Below are positions 47,059-56,566 of a DNA stretch of 64,000 bases, piece by piece. Made by a program: the position numbers and the translations under genes. The stretch comes from Paracoccus marcusii (GTDB taxonomy: Bacteria > Pseudomonadota > Alphaproteobacteria > Rhodobacterales > Rhodobacteraceae). The DNA lies in assembly GCF_028621715.1 (NCBI RefSeq), contig NZ_CP117466.1:2368501-2432500 (forward strand). Direction: 5' to 3'. Numbering within the stretch: the stretch's first letter is position 1; each line of letters opens with the position of its first letter. The notes under the pieces are model-generated. The model ran no database searches. It was not told the origin of the DNA and saw nothing but the letters and a program-made list of their open reading frames with translations.

Positions 47059-47760
47059 ATGCAGGACAATCTGAACCGGTTCGGGCTGGTGGCCCTGGCC
47101 ACCGACCTGACGATCGAGGGTGACGCGGCCAGCCTGATGCCGCCCGGAACCCGGCTGCACGTCACGCGCATCGCCTTCGACAACCCCACGTCCGAGGACA
47201 ACCTGCGCGCCACCGGCCCGCGCCTGCGTGACGCGGTGGACCTGCTGGTGCCGGGCGTGGCGCTGTCGGGCATCGGCTTCGGCTGCACCTCCGCCGCGGC
47301 GGTGCTGGGCGACACGATGGATGCGCTGGCCGGGGGTCGCGCGCCGGTGACCACGCCCGCGGGCGCGGCGCTGCGGGCGTTCGCGGCGCTGGGCGTGGCG
47401 CGGGTCGCGCTGATGACGCCCTATCTGGCGGCGACGACCGACCTGGTCGGCGATCATTTCGCGTCCAATGGCATCGATGTCGTCCGCCGGTCGTCGATGG
47501 GTCATGCCGACGACCGCGACATGGCCATGCTGAACCCGACCGAGATCACCGAGATGGCGCTGGCCAGCGACCATCCCGACGCGCAGGCGCTGTTCATGTC
47601 CTGCACCGCGCTGCCCGCGCTGGACCTGATCGACACGCTGGAGGGGCTGCTGGGCAAACCGGTGGTCACCTCGAACCAGGCGCTGTTCTGGGCGATGCTG
47701 GACCGCGCGCGCATCCCGGGTCGCGGGCCGGGCGTGCTGTTCCGCACCCGCAGCTGGTAA
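47059..47760 (+). CDS. eutA: Asp/Glu racemase-superfamily protein EutA
   Basis: 233 residues. Two cysteine motifs, GFGCTSAAAVLG (near 75) and FMSCTALPALD (near 180), are the paired acid/base cysteines of the aspartate/glutamate racemase and maleate isomerase superfamily. In ectoine clusters this gene is named eutA and is usually followed by eutB and eutC, which act on hydroxyectoine. Here both are missing. It may epimerize hydroxyectoine or be partly idle. Confidence 0.88.
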   Translation: MQDNLNRFGLVALATDLTIEGDAASLMPPGTRLHVTRIAFDNPTSEDNLRATGPRLRDAVDLLVPGVALSGIGFGCTSAAAVLGDTMDALAGGRAPVTTPAGAALRAFAALGVARVALMTPYLAATTDLVGDHFASNGIDVVRRSSMGHADDRDMAMLNPTEITEMALASDHPDAQALFMSCTALPALDLIDTLEGLLGKPVVTSNQALFWAMLDRARIPGRGPGVLFRTRSW

Positions 47761-47787
47761 TTCACCCCCCGACGCAAGGTCCGTCCC

Positions 47788-48984
47788 ATGCCTGAACTGC
47801 AACGCACGCCCGAACGTTTCGCGACCGAGGAATACGAGGCCCGGCTGGCCGGCACCCGCGCCCGCATGGCGCGCCAGGGCCTGGACGCGCTGATCGTCAG
47901 CGACCCGTCCAACATGGCCTGGCTGACCGGCTATGACGGCTGGTCGTTCTATGTGCATCAATGCGTGATCGTCGGGCCGTCGGGCCCGCCCGTCTGGTTC
48001 GGGCGCGGGCAGGACGCGCAGGGCGCGCTGCGTACCGTCTGGATGCCCGAGGACGCGATCATCGGCTATCCCGACCATTACGTCCAATCGACCGAGCGTC
48101 ACCCGATGGAATACCTGGCCGCCCGTCTGACCGATCTGGGCTGGAACCGGGGCACCATCGGGGTCGAGATGGACAACTACTGGTATTCGGCCAAGGCCCA
48201 TGCCTGCCTGGCAACGGGCCTGCCCGATGCGCGGTTGACGGATGCCGCGTCGCTGGTCAACTGGCAGCGCGCCGTCAAGACGGAGAAGGAACTGGAATAC
48301 ATGCGCAAGTCCGCGCGCATCGTCGAGCGCATGCACCGCCGCATCGCCGACAAGGTCGAGGTCGGCATGCGCAAATGCGACCTGGTGGCCGAGATCTATG
48401 ATGCGGGCCTGCGCTATGACGAATGGTCGGGGCATGGCGGCGATTATCCGGCCATCGTGCCGCTGCTGCCGTCGGGGCCGGATGCGGGCGCGCCGCACCT
48501 GACCTGGGACGACCAGCCGATGAAGCCCGAGGAGGGCACCTTCTTCGAAATCGCCGGCTGCTATCAGCGATACCACGTGCCGCTGTCGCGCACGATCTTT
48601 CTGGGCACGCCCCCCGACGCCATGCTGGAGGCCGAGAAGGCCGTCCTGGAGGGCATGGACGAGGGGCTGGAGGCCGCCCGCGCCGGCAACACCTGCGAGG
48701 ATGTCGCCAACGCCTTCTTCCGGGTGCTGGACCGCCACGGCATCGTCAAGGACAACCGCACCGGATACCCGATCGGCCTGTCCTATCCGCCCGACTGGGG
48801 CGAACGCACCATGTCGCTGCGCCGGGGCGACAAGACCGTGCTGAAGCCGGGCATGACGTTTCATTTCATGACCGGGCTGTGGATGGACGACTGGGGGTAC
48901 GAGACGACGGAATCGATCATCATCACCGATGGCGCGCCCGACCTGTTCTGCACCCTGCCGCGCCGGATGCTGGTGAAGGGATGA
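47788..48984 (+). CDS. doeA: ectoine hydrolase (EutD/DoeA), M24 peptidase family
   Basis: 398 residues with the creatinase/prolidase pita-bread architecture. The N-terminal domain contains LDALIVSDPSNMAWLTGYDGWSFY in adjacent segments; the C-terminal fold has LRYDEWSGHGGDYPAIVPL, EEGTFFEIAGCYQRYHVPLS and FHFMTGLWMDDWGYETTESI. Several usual metal ligands are replaced, as is common in DoeA. It opens the ectoine ring to N-alpha-acetyl-L-2,4-diaminobutyrate. The stop overlaps the next start (ATGA). Confidence 0.92.
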   Translation: MPELQRTPERFATEEYEARLAGTRARMARQGLDALIVSDPSNMAWLTGYDGWSFYVHQCVIVGPSGPPVWFGRGQDAQGALRTVWMPEDAIIGYPDHYVQSTERHPMEYLAARLTDLGWNRGTIGVEMDNYWYSAKAHACLATGLPDARLTDAASLVNWQRAVKTEKELEYMRKSARIVERMHRRIADKVEVGMRKCDLVAEIYDAGLRYDEWSGHGGDYPAIVPLLPSGPDAGAPHLTWDDQPMKPEEGTFFEIAGCYQRYHVPLSRTIFLGTPPDAMLEAEKAVLEGMDEGLEAARAGNTCEDVANAFFRVLDRHGIVKDNRTGYPIGLSYPPDWGERTMSLRRGDKTVLKPGMTFHFMTGLWMDDWGYETTESIIITDGAPDLFCTLPRRMLVKG

Positions 48985-49970
48985 CCGCGATCACGCCCAC
49001 CATCCCGCTGGACGCGCCGGGCAAGCATCACGGCTTTCTGCGCCTGCCCTACAGCCGCAACGACAGCGCCTGGGGCAGCGTGATGATCCCGCTGACGGTG
49101 ATCCGCGGCGGCGACGGGCCCACCGCACTGCTGACCGGGGGCAATCACGGCGACGAATACGAAGGCCCCCTGGCGCTGCAGCAGCTGGCATGGGAGCTGG
49201 AGCCCGCGCAGGTGATGGGCCGCGTGATCATCCTGCCCGCGATGAACGCGCCCGCGGTCGCGGCAGGCACGCGGGTCAGCCCCATCGACGGGGTGAACAT
49301 GAACCGCGCCTTTCCGGGGCGCCCCGACGGTTCGGTCACGCAGAAGATCGCGGATTACCTGGCGACGGTCCTGGTGCCCGCCGCCGACCTGGTGCTGGAT
49401 TACCATTCGGGGGGCAAGACGCTGGACTTCCTGCCCTATGCCGCGGCGCATTACCTGGACGACGCGGATCAGCAGGCGGCCTGCGTGGCCGCGATGCGGG
49501 CCTTTGGCGCACCCTGGTCGATGATGATGCGGGAAATCGACGCGGTGGGCATGTTTGACACGACCGTGGAACAGCAGGGCAAGGTCTTCGTCACCACGGA
49601 ACTGGGCGGCGGCGGCACGGCCACTGCGGCGACCGTGTCCATCGCGCTGCGCGGGGCGCGCAACGTGCTGCGCCATGCGGGCATCCTGTCCGGCCCGGTC
49701 GAGGGGGTGGACGACAGTCGCATGCTGGACATGCCCGACGATGCCTGCTTCCACTTCGCGCCCCAGGGCGGGCTGCTGCACCCCCTGGTCGATCTGGGTC
49801 AGGACGTGGCCGAGGGGCAGCCGCTGGCCTGCATCTGGCCCGTGGACCGCACCGGCATCGCGCCCGTGACGGTCTGCGCGAACCGCCCCGGCCTGCTGGC
49901 TGCGCGGCACTTTCCGGGGCTGGTGCAGACCGGCGACTGCCTGGCGGTGGTGGCCGTCCCCGCACCCTAG
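48981..49970 (+). CDS. doeB: N-alpha-acetyl-L-2,4-diaminobutyrate deacetylase (EutE/DoeB)
   Basis: 329 residues of the succinylglutamate desuccinylase/aspartoacylase type. Zinc site residues in TGGNHGDEYEGPLALQ (His, Glu) and DLVLDYHSGGKTLDF (His); ELGGGGTATAATVSIA carries the catalytic glutamate region. It deacetylates the DoeA product to 2,4-diaminobutyrate, the substrate of the aminotransferase at 40429. It is the last gene of the uehABC-eutA-doeA-doeB operon. Confidence 0.93.
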   Translation: MTAITPTIPLDAPGKHHGFLRLPYSRNDSAWGSVMIPLTVIRGGDGPTALLTGGNHGDEYEGPLALQQLAWELEPAQVMGRVIILPAMNAPAVAAGTRVSPIDGVNMNRAFPGRPDGSVTQKIADYLATVLVPAADLVLDYHSGGKTLDFLPYAAAHYLDDADQQAACVAAMRAFGAPWSMMMREIDAVGMFDTTVEQQGKVFVTTELGGGGTATAATVSIALRGARNVLRHAGILSGPVEGVDDSRMLDMPDDACFHFAPQGGLLHPLVDLGQDVAEGQPLACIWPVDRTGIAPVTVCANRPGLLAARHFPGLVQTGDCLAVVAVPAP

Positions 49971-50593
49971 CGCGCGATCGCGTCGATCAGGTCGGCCAGA
50001 CCTTGCGGGTGGGATTGGAAGGGCGAATGCCCCCAGGGCCGGTGGTGCAGGTGATCGACCGGCGCGCGGTCCAGCATCGCGCACTGCGCGGCAGGCAGGA
50101 TGGCGCGGTCCCGGTCGCACAGGACATAGTGGCGGGTGGTCTGCTTGCGCGGACTCGGCAGCGTGTCGCGCAGCGGGCCGACCGGCTGGGGCCGCAGGCG
50201 GGACAGATCGGCGTCGGCGCAATCGTCATACAGCATCGCCCGCGCGGCGTGTGGCGACAGAACCAGCCGCACCAGGTCGTCGCGCGGCCAGTTCCTGGGC
50301 GGCGCGGGGATCAGCCGGTCCAGCGACGCCACGCTGTCGCCCGGCAGCGGTAGATAGGAACACAGGTGGATCAGCACCCGCGGGGCCGGGTCCATCGCCT
50401 CGGCCAGCATGCCGCCCAGGGAATGACCCACGACCACGGGCGCCCAGGGCAGGGCCGCGGCGCAGGCGGCCAAGGTGTCGCCCGCGACATCGGGACAGGC
50501 CACGCGCCAGCCTTGCGCCCGCAGCAGGGCCGCGGTCCGGTCCCAGCACCAGCCGCCGTGCCATGCCCCGTGGATCAGCAGGATATCGGTCAT
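49967..50593 (-). CDS. alpha/beta hydrolase
   Basis: 208 residues. HGAWHGGWCWDR (oxyanion region), nucleophile elbow VVGHSLGGMLAEA near residue 58, a catalytic Asp region in YVLCDRDRAILPAAQ and histidine in PWGHSPFQSHP. The pattern matches the small salicylate-esterase/hydroxynitrile-lyase-like group. The substrate is unknown. It is convergent with doeB, sharing 4 bp at the stops, and divergent from fdsR. Confidence 0.88.
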   Translation of the reverse strand: MTDILLIHGAWHGGWCWDRTAALLRAQGWRVACPDVAGDTLAACAAALPWAPVVVGHSLGGMLAEAMDPAPRVLIHLCSYLPLPGDSVASLDRLIPAPPRNWPRDDLVRLVLSPHAARAMLYDDCADADLSRLRPQPVGPLRDTLPSPRKQTTRHYVLCDRDRAILPAAQCAMLDRAPVDHLHHRPWGHSPFQSHPQGLADLIDAIAR

Positions 50594-50683
50594 GCGCCGA
50601 CCCTGACCCGCGTCGGCCCGCGCGGCAAGTCCTTGACCGCGCCCGCCCGGACGCGCCTGATGGGGGCCAAAGGGGGACCGCGC

Positions 50684-51562
50684 ATGATCGACAAGCTGGA
50701 GATGTTCCTGGCCGTGGCCAAGGAGGGCCATTTTGGCCGCGCCGCCGCGACCATCGGCGTGACCCAGCCCACCCTGTCCGCCGGGATCAAGCAGCTGGAG
50801 GAGAGCCTGGGCGTCCTGCTGATCTTTCGCGGATCGCGCTATGGCGGGCTGACACCCGAGGGGCAGCAGGCCCTGGTCTGGGCACGGCGCATCGTGGGCG
50901 ATACCCGCCAGCTGCGCGACGAGATGCGGGCCGTCCGCCACGGCCTGTCGGGTCGGCTGCGCATCGCGGTCATCCCCACCGCGCTGACCTGGGCCGCACG
51001 TATCAGCGCCCGGTTCGGGGCGGCGCATCCGAACGTGGGCTTCACCATCCTGTCGCGCACCTCGGCCGAGATCCTGCAGATGATCGACGACCTGGAGGTG
51101 GATGCCGGCATCTCGTATCTGGACAACGAACCGCTGGGCCGGGTCAGCAGCGTGCCGCTGTACGACGAACGCTATCTGCTGGTCGCGCATCAGGATCACC
51201 CGCTGGCGGCGCAGGCGCAGGTCGCGTGGTCTGATCTGGACGGGCAGCGGCTGTGTCTTCTGTCCCAGGACATGCAGAACCGCCGTATCATCAACCGCAC
51301 CCTGACTGCCGCAGGCGTGGTGCCGCAGGCCACGGTGGAATCGAATTCGACCGTGGTTCTGGTGTCGCATGTGATGGCGGGTGGCTGGCTGACCATCCTG
51401 CCCGAGGATATCGCCGGTTTCCTGGCGCAGGGCAAACCCTTGCGCCTGATCGCGCTGGAAGGGTCGGCACCGGGCCACGCCGTGGGCCTGATCGCCCCCT
51501 GGCGGGAGCCGCACACCCCGGTTCTGGAGGCGCTGCTGAGCGAGGCCCGGCGCATGGTTTGA
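50684..51562 (+). CDS. fdsR: LysR-family regulator of the formate dehydrogenase operon
   Basis: 292 residues. N-terminal winged HTH (KEGHFGRAAATIGVTQPTLSAG, QLEESLGVLLIFRG) and a periplasmic-binding-like effector domain (about 90-290; LRIAVIPTALTWAARI, DAGISYLDNEP). It sits immediately upstream of fdsG in the same direction. LysR genes in this place (FdsR) activate fds genes in response to formate in Cupriavidus and relatives. The role is inferred from position and family. Confidence 0.88.
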   Translation: MIDKLEMFLAVAKEGHFGRAAATIGVTQPTLSAGIKQLEESLGVLLIFRGSRYGGLTPEGQQALVWARRIVGDTRQLRDEMRAVRHGLSGRLRIAVIPTALTWAARISARFGAAHPNVGFTILSRTSAEILQMIDDLEVDAGISYLDNEPLGRVSSVPLYDERYLLVAHQDHPLAAQAQVAWSDLDGQRLCLLSQDMQNRRIINRTLTAAGVVPQATVESNSTVVLVSHVMAGGWLTILPEDIAGFLAQGKPLRLIALEGSAPGHAVGLIAPWREPHTPVLEALLSEARRMV

Positions 51563-51577
51563 TAGAAATCCTCTATC
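51561..51577 (+). promoter_or_regulatory. candidate LysR-type operator between fdsR and fdsG
   Basis: GATAG (51561-51565) and CTATC (51573-51577) form an inverted repeat with a 7-bp AT-rich centre, containing the T-N11-A core preferred by LysR proteins. It overlaps the fdsR stop codon and lies 76 bp before the fdsG start. Confidence 0.5.
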
Positions 51578-51652
51578 GTTCAACGGAACTGCGATATTGA
51601 TTTCAGATGATCCCCGCTGTCTTCTGGGGAACGGATATCTGAAAGGCCAGCC

Positions 51653-52126
51653 ATGCTGAACGACGCGCCAGCCCCGACCGCGGATGAGATCCGCGATGTC
51701 GTCACCCCCCTGACCGCGCTGGAGGGGCCGCTGTTGCCGATGCTGCATGCGATCCAGGCGGAATGGGGGCACGTGCCGCAGGCCGCCGTGCCGGTGCTGG
51801 CCGACGTGCTGAACCTGGGCCGGGCCGAGGTGCATGGCGTCATCAGCTTCTATCACGATTTCCGCGACCATCCCGCCGGGCGTCACATCCTGAAGATCTG
51901 CCGCGCCGAGGCCTGCCAGTCGATGGGCGGCGCCGCGATGGCCGCGGGCGTTCTGGACCGGCTGGGCGTGGACTGGCACGGGACCACCGCCGACGGGGCC
52001 GTGACGGTCGAGCCGGTCTATTGCCTGGGCCTGTGCGCCTGCGGTCCGGCCGCGATGCTGGACGGGCAGCTGATGGGGCGGGTCGACGGCGACCGGCTGG
52101 TCACCGCGCTGGAGGCGGCACGATGA
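51653..52126 (+). CDS. fdsG: NAD-dependent formate dehydrogenase, gamma subunit (NuoE-like)
   Basis: 157 residues with a NuoE-type thioredoxin-like [2Fe-2S] site: CRAEACQSMGG and CLGLCACGPAAMLDG supply the four cysteines. N-terminal ALEGPLLPMLHAIQAEWGHV is also typical. It takes electrons from FMN of FdsB. Order fdsG-B-A-C-D is the usual soluble fds operon. It overlaps fdsB by 4 bp. Confidence 0.96.
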   Translation: MLNDAPAPTADEIRDVVTPLTALEGPLLPMLHAIQAEWGHVPQAAVPVLADVLNLGRAEVHGVISFYHDFRDHPAGRHILKICRAEACQSMGGAAMAAGVLDRLGVDWHGTTADGAVTVEPVYCLGLCACGPAAMLDGQLMGRVDGDRLVTALEAAR

Positions 52127-53640
52127 GGATCTTTGTTCCCCTGGACAGCGCCGCCAAGGCGCTGGGTGCCGATGCCGTGGCCGACGCCCTGACGCAGCAG
52201 ATCGCCGCGCGGGGTCTGGATGCCCAGGTCGTGCGCAACGGGTCGCGCGGCATGGTCTGGCTGGAGCCCCTGGTCGAGATCGAGGCCGACGGCCGGCGTC
52301 TGGCCTATGGCCCGGTGACGCCCGCCGATGTGGGCGCGCTGCTGGATGGCACGTTGCCCTGCCTTGGCCGGGTCGAGGACATTCCCTTCTTCGCGCGCCA
52401 GACGCGGCTGACATTCGCGCGCTGCGGGCTGATCGACCCGCTGGACCTGGACGAATACGAACGCCATGGCGGTCTGGCGGGGCTGCGCCGCGCGATCGGC
52501 ATGGACGGCGCGGCCATCGTGGCCGAGGTCACGGCCAGCGGGCTGCGCGGGCGCGGCGGCGCGGGCTTTCCGACCGGTATCAAGTGGAAGACCGTGGCCG
52601 ATGCGGTCGCCGATCAGAAATACATCGTCTGCAATGCCGACGAGGGCGACAGCGGCACCTTTGCCGACCGGATGATCATGGAGGGCGATCCCTTCACCCT
52701 GATCGAGGGGATGGCAATTGCCGCCCTGGGGGTCGGGGCGACGCGCGGCTATGTCTACATGCGGTCGGAATACCCCGTGGCGATCGACGTGCTGGAACGT
52801 GCGGTCGTCATCGCCCGCCAGCGCGGCATGCTGGGTGCGGATGTGCTGGGCTCGGGGCGGGCCTTCGACATGCAGGTGCGGGTCGGCGCCGGCGCCTATG
52901 TCTGCGGAGAGGAGACCAGCCTGCTGAACAGCCTGGAGGGCAAGCGCGGAACGGTGCGCGCCAAGCCCCCGCTGCCCGCGCTGGAGGGGTTCCTGGGCAA
53001 GCCCACGGTCGTCAACAACGTCATCAGCCTGGCCACCGTCCCGGTGATCTTCGAACGGGGCGCGCAGGCCTATGCCGATTTCGGGCTGGGGCGGTCGCGG
53101 GGCACCGTGACCCTGCAGATCGCCGGCAACGTCGCGCGCGGCGGCCTGTTCGAGACCGCCTTCGGGATGTCTCTGGGTGAGGTCGTCAACGACATCGGCG
53201 GCGGCACCGCGACCGGGCGTCCGGTCAAGGCCGTGCAGGTCGGCGGGCCGCTGGGCGCCTATATGCCCGTCAGCAAGTTCGACACGCCGATGGGGTACGA
53301 GGATTTCGATGCGGCGGGCGGGCTGATCGGCCATGCCGGTCTGGTCGTGTTCGACGACAGCGCCGACATGCTGCAGATGGCGCGTTTCGCGATGGAGTTC
53401 TGCGCCGTCGAATCCTGCGGCAAGTGCACGCCCTGCCGGATCGGCGCCGTGCGCGGGGTCGAGACGATCGACCGCATCGCCGCGGGCGATCCGGGTGCCG
53501 CCGCCCTGCTGACCGATCTGTGCGAGACGATGAAGGACGGGTCGCTGTGCGCCCTGGGCGGCTTCACGCCCTATCCGGTCATGTCCGCGCTGACGCAATT
53601 TCCCGACGATTTCCCCACCCATAAGGAGGCCGCGGAATGA
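52123..53640 (+). CDS. fdsB: NAD-dependent formate dehydrogenase, beta subunit (NuoF-like)
   Basis: 505 residues. After an N-terminal thioredoxin-like part (about 1-110), the NuoF core shows GLRGRGGAGFPTGIKWK (FMN/NADH loop), VCNADEGDSGTFADR, GAGAYVCGEETSLLNSLEG, and the [4Fe-4S] cysteines in ESCGKCTPCRIGAVRG plus a downstream Cys (TDLCETM). It passes formate electrons to NAD+. It overlaps fdsA by 4 bp. Confidence 0.97.
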   Translation: MRIFVPLDSAAKALGADAVADALTQQIAARGLDAQVVRNGSRGMVWLEPLVEIEADGRRLAYGPVTPADVGALLDGTLPCLGRVEDIPFFARQTRLTFARCGLIDPLDLDEYERHGGLAGLRRAIGMDGAAIVAEVTASGLRGRGGAGFPTGIKWKTVADAVADQKYIVCNADEGDSGTFADRMIMEGDPFTLIEGMAIAALGVGATRGYVYMRSEYPVAIDVLERAVVIARQRGMLGADVLGSGRAFDMQVRVGAGAYVCGEETSLLNSLEGKRGTVRAKPPLPALEGFLGKPTVVNNVISLATVPVIFERGAQAYADFGLGRSRGTVTLQIAGNVARGGLFETAFGMSLGEVVNDIGGGTATGRPVKAVQVGGPLGAYMPVSKFDTPMGYEDFDAAGGLIGHAGLVVFDDSADMLQMARFAMEFCAVESCGKCTPCRIGAVRGVETIDRIAAGDPGAAALLTDLCETMKDGSLCALGGFTPYPVMSALTQFPDDFPTHKEAAE

Positions 53641-56564
53641 AAGACTTCATCATCCCGGAATTCGCGCCCGGCGACGACCGCGACATGGGCACCCCTGCGC
53701 GCAGCGGCGCCCCGGTCGCCCTGACAATCGACGGCATTGCGGTGATCGTGCCCGAGGGAACGTCGGTGATGCGCGCCGCCATGATGGCCGACGTGCAGAT
53801 CCCCAAGCTGTGCGCCAGCGACAACATGGAGGCTTTCGGGTCGTGTCGCCTGTGCGTGGTCGAGATCGAGGGGCGGCGCGGCACGCCCGCATCCTGCACG
53901 ACCCCCGTGGCCGAGGGGATGGTGGTCCACACGCAGTCGGCCAAGATCCGCAAGCTGCGCAAGGGCGTGATGGAGCTGTATATCAGCGACCACCCGCTGG
54001 ATTGCCTGACCTGTTCGGCCAATGGCGATTGCGAGTTGCAGGACACGGCCGGGCAGGTGGGCCTGCGCGACGTCCGCTATGCGCCGGGCGACAACCATTT
54101 CGATCCGTCGGGAACGGGCGCGCGGTCGCAGGCCGAGGCCCGGCTGCGCGGGGGGCATGACAACCCGCAGTTCATTCCCAAGGACAACTCCAACCCCTAT
54201 TTCACCTATGATCCCAGCAAGTGCATCGTCTGTTCGCGCTGCGTGCGGGCCTGCGATGAGGTGCAGGGGACGTTCGCCCTGACCATCGAGGGCCGGGGCT
54301 TTGACAGCCGCGTCAGCGCCGGGACCAGCGCCGACGATTTCTTCTCCAGCGATTGCGTCAGCTGCGGTGCCTGCGTGCAGGCCTGCCCGACCGCGACCCT
54401 GCAGGAGAAGTCGGTGGCCGAACTGGGCACGCCCACGCGCTCGGTCATCACCACCTGCGCCTATTGCGGCGTCGGCTGCAGCTTCAAGGCCGAGATGAAC
54501 GGCGACCAGCTGGTGCGAATGGTGCCCTACAAACACGGCAAGGCGAACCGCGGGCACAGCTGCGTCAAGGGGCGGTTCGCCTATGGCTATGCCGCTCACC
54601 AGGATCGCATCCTGAAGCCGATGATCCGCGAGCGGATCGAGGACCCGTGGCGCGAGGTCGCCTGGGACGAGGCGCTGGCCTTTGCCGCCGACCGGATGCG
54701 CGGGATCCAGGAACGGCATGGGCGGCGGTCGGTGGGGGTCATCACCTCCAGCCGCTGCACGAACGAGGAGACCTATCTGGTCCAGAAGCTGACCCGTGCT
54801 GTGTTCCTGAACAACAACACCGACACCTGCGCGCGGGTGTGCCATTCGCCCACGGGATACGGGTTGGGCAAGACCTTCGGCACCTCGGCCGGGACGCAGG
54901 ATTTCGACAGCGTGGAACAGACCGACGTGGTGCTGATCATCGGGGCCAACCCGACGGACGGCCACCCGGTCTTTGCCAGCCGCCTGAAGAAGCGCCTGCG
55001 CCAGGGGGCCAAGCTGATCGTCGTCGATCCGCGCCGCACCGACATCGTGCGTTCCGCGCATGTCGAGGCATCCCATCACCTGCCGCTGCGCCCCGGCACC
55101 AACGTCGCCGTCATCAGCGCCATGGCGCATGTGATCGTGACCGAGGGGCTGATGGACGAGGCCTATATCCGCGACCGCTGTGATTGGGACGAGTTCCAGC
55201 ATTACGCCGAGTTCATCGCCGATCCCCGCCACGCCCCCGAGGCGACCGAAACGCTGACCGGCGTGCCCGCCGCAGAGCTGCGTGCCGCCGCGCGGCTGTT
55301 CGCGACGGGTGGGAACGGCGCGATCTATTACGGGCTGGGCGTGACCGAGCACAGCCAGGGGTCGACGACCGTGATGGCGATCGCGAACCTTGCGATGCTG
55401 ACCGGCAATATCGGACGGCCCGGCGTGGGCGTGAACCCGCTGCGCGGTCAGAACAACGTGCAGGGCGCCTGCGACATGGGGTCGTTCCCGCACGAGCTGC
55501 CGGGATACCGTCACGTCAAGATGCCCGACGTGCGCGCGATCTTCGAGAACGCCTGGGGGGTCCAGATCGACCCCGAGCCGGGCCTGCGCATCCCGAACAT
55601 GCTGGATGCCGCGGTCGAGGGGACCTTCAAGGGTCTCTACTGCCAGGGAGAGGACATCCTGCAATCCGATCCCGACACGCATCACGTGGCGGCGGGCCTT
55701 GCCGCGATGGAATGCGTGATCGTCCACGACCTGTTCCTGAACGAGACGGCGAATTACGCGCATGTCTTCCTGCCCGGGTCGTCCTTCCTGGAGAAGGACG
55801 GGACCTTCACCAATGCCGAACGCCGTATCAACCGCGTGCGCAAGGTCATGGCGCCCCGCAACGGTTATGAGGACTGGGAGATCACCCAGATGCTGGCCAA
55901 CGCGATGGGGGCGGGGTGGCATTACACCCACCCGTCCCAGATCATGGACGAGATCGCCGCGACCACGCCCAGCTTTGCGGGCGTCAGCTATGAGCGGCTG
56001 GAGGAGCTGGGCTCGGTGCAGTGGCCCTGCAACGAGGCCGCGCCCACGGGCACGCCGCTGATGCATGTCGACGGGTTCCAGTCGGGGCGCGGGCATTTCG
56101 TGATCACCGAATACATCCCGACCGACGAACGCACCGGACCGCGGTTCCCGCTGCTGCTGACCACCGGGCGCATCCTGTCGCAATACAATGTGGGCGCTCA
56201 GACCCGGCGGACCGAGAACACCGCCTGGCACGGCCAGGACGTGCTGGAGATCCATCCGCATGACGCCGAGACCCGCGGCATCCGCGACGGCGACTGGGTC
56301 CGGCTGGCCAGCCGGGCGGGGGAAACCACGCTGATGGTGACGCTGACCGAACGGGTGTCGCCGGGGGTGGTCTATACGACCTTCCACCATCCGGCGACGC
56401 AAGCTAACGTGGTGACGACCGATTTTTCGGACTGGGCGACGAATTGCCCGGAATACAAGGTCACCGCGGTGCAGGTCAGCCCCTCGAACGGTCCGTCGGA
56501 CTGGCAGGAACGCTATACTGCACAGGCCGAAAGGTCGCGGCGGATCCTGTCAGCCGCGGAGTGA
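53637..56564 (+). CDS. fdsA: NAD-dependent formate dehydrogenase, alpha (molybdenum) subunit
   Basis: 975 residues. Order of cofactor sites: [2Fe-2S] with Cys59, 70, 73 and 87; a His/Cys [4Fe-4S] in HPLDCLTCSANGDCELQ; two [4Fe-4S] in CIVCSRCVRACDEVQG and CVSCGACVQACPTATL; then the catalytic domain with its own [4Fe-4S] in CAYCGVGCSF and the Mo-ligand Cys402 in TCARVCHSPTGYG. Cysteine, not selenocysteine, is used. It oxidizes formate to CO2 with a bis-MGD cofactor. Cytoplasmic, no Tat signal. Confidence 0.97.
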   Translation: MKDFIIPEFAPGDDRDMGTPARSGAPVALTIDGIAVIVPEGTSVMRAAMMADVQIPKLCASDNMEAFGSCRLCVVEIEGRRGTPASCTTPVAEGMVVHTQSAKIRKLRKGVMELYISDHPLDCLTCSANGDCELQDTAGQVGLRDVRYAPGDNHFDPSGTGARSQAEARLRGGHDNPQFIPKDNSNPYFTYDPSKCIVCSRCVRACDEVQGTFALTIEGRGFDSRVSAGTSADDFFSSDCVSCGACVQACPTATLQEKSVAELGTPTRSVITTCAYCGVGCSFKAEMNGDQLVRMVPYKHGKANRGHSCVKGRFAYGYAAHQDRILKPMIRERIEDPWREVAWDEALAFAADRMRGIQERHGRRSVGVITSSRCTNEETYLVQKLTRAVFLNNNTDTCARVCHSPTGYGLGKTFGTSAGTQDFDSVEQTDVVLIIGANPTDGHPVFASRLKKRLRQGAKLIVVDPRRTDIVRSAHVEASHHLPLRPGTNVAVISAMAHVIVTEGLMDEAYIRDRCDWDEFQHYAEFIADPRHAPEATETLTGVPAAELRAAARLFATGGNGAIYYGLGVTEHSQGSTTVMAIANLAMLTGNIGRPGVGVNPLRGQNNVQGACDMGSFPHELPGYRHVKMPDVRAIFENAWGVQIDPEPGLRIPNMLDAAVEGTFKGLYCQGEDILQSDPDTHHVAAGLAAMECVIVHDLFLNETANYAHVFLPGSSFLEKDGTFTNAERRINRVRKVMAPRNGYEDWEITQMLANAMGAGWHYTHPSQIMDEIAATTPSFAGVSYERLEELGSVQWPCNEAAPTGTPLMHVDGFQSGRGHFVITEYIPTDERTGPRFPLLLTTGRILSQYNVGAQTRRTENTAWHGQDVLEIHPHDAETRGIRDGDWVRLASRAGETTLMVTLTERVSPGVVYTTFHHPATQANVVTTDFSDWATNCPEYKVTAVQVSPSNGPSDWQERYTAQAERSRRILSAAE

Positions 56565-56566
56565 CG

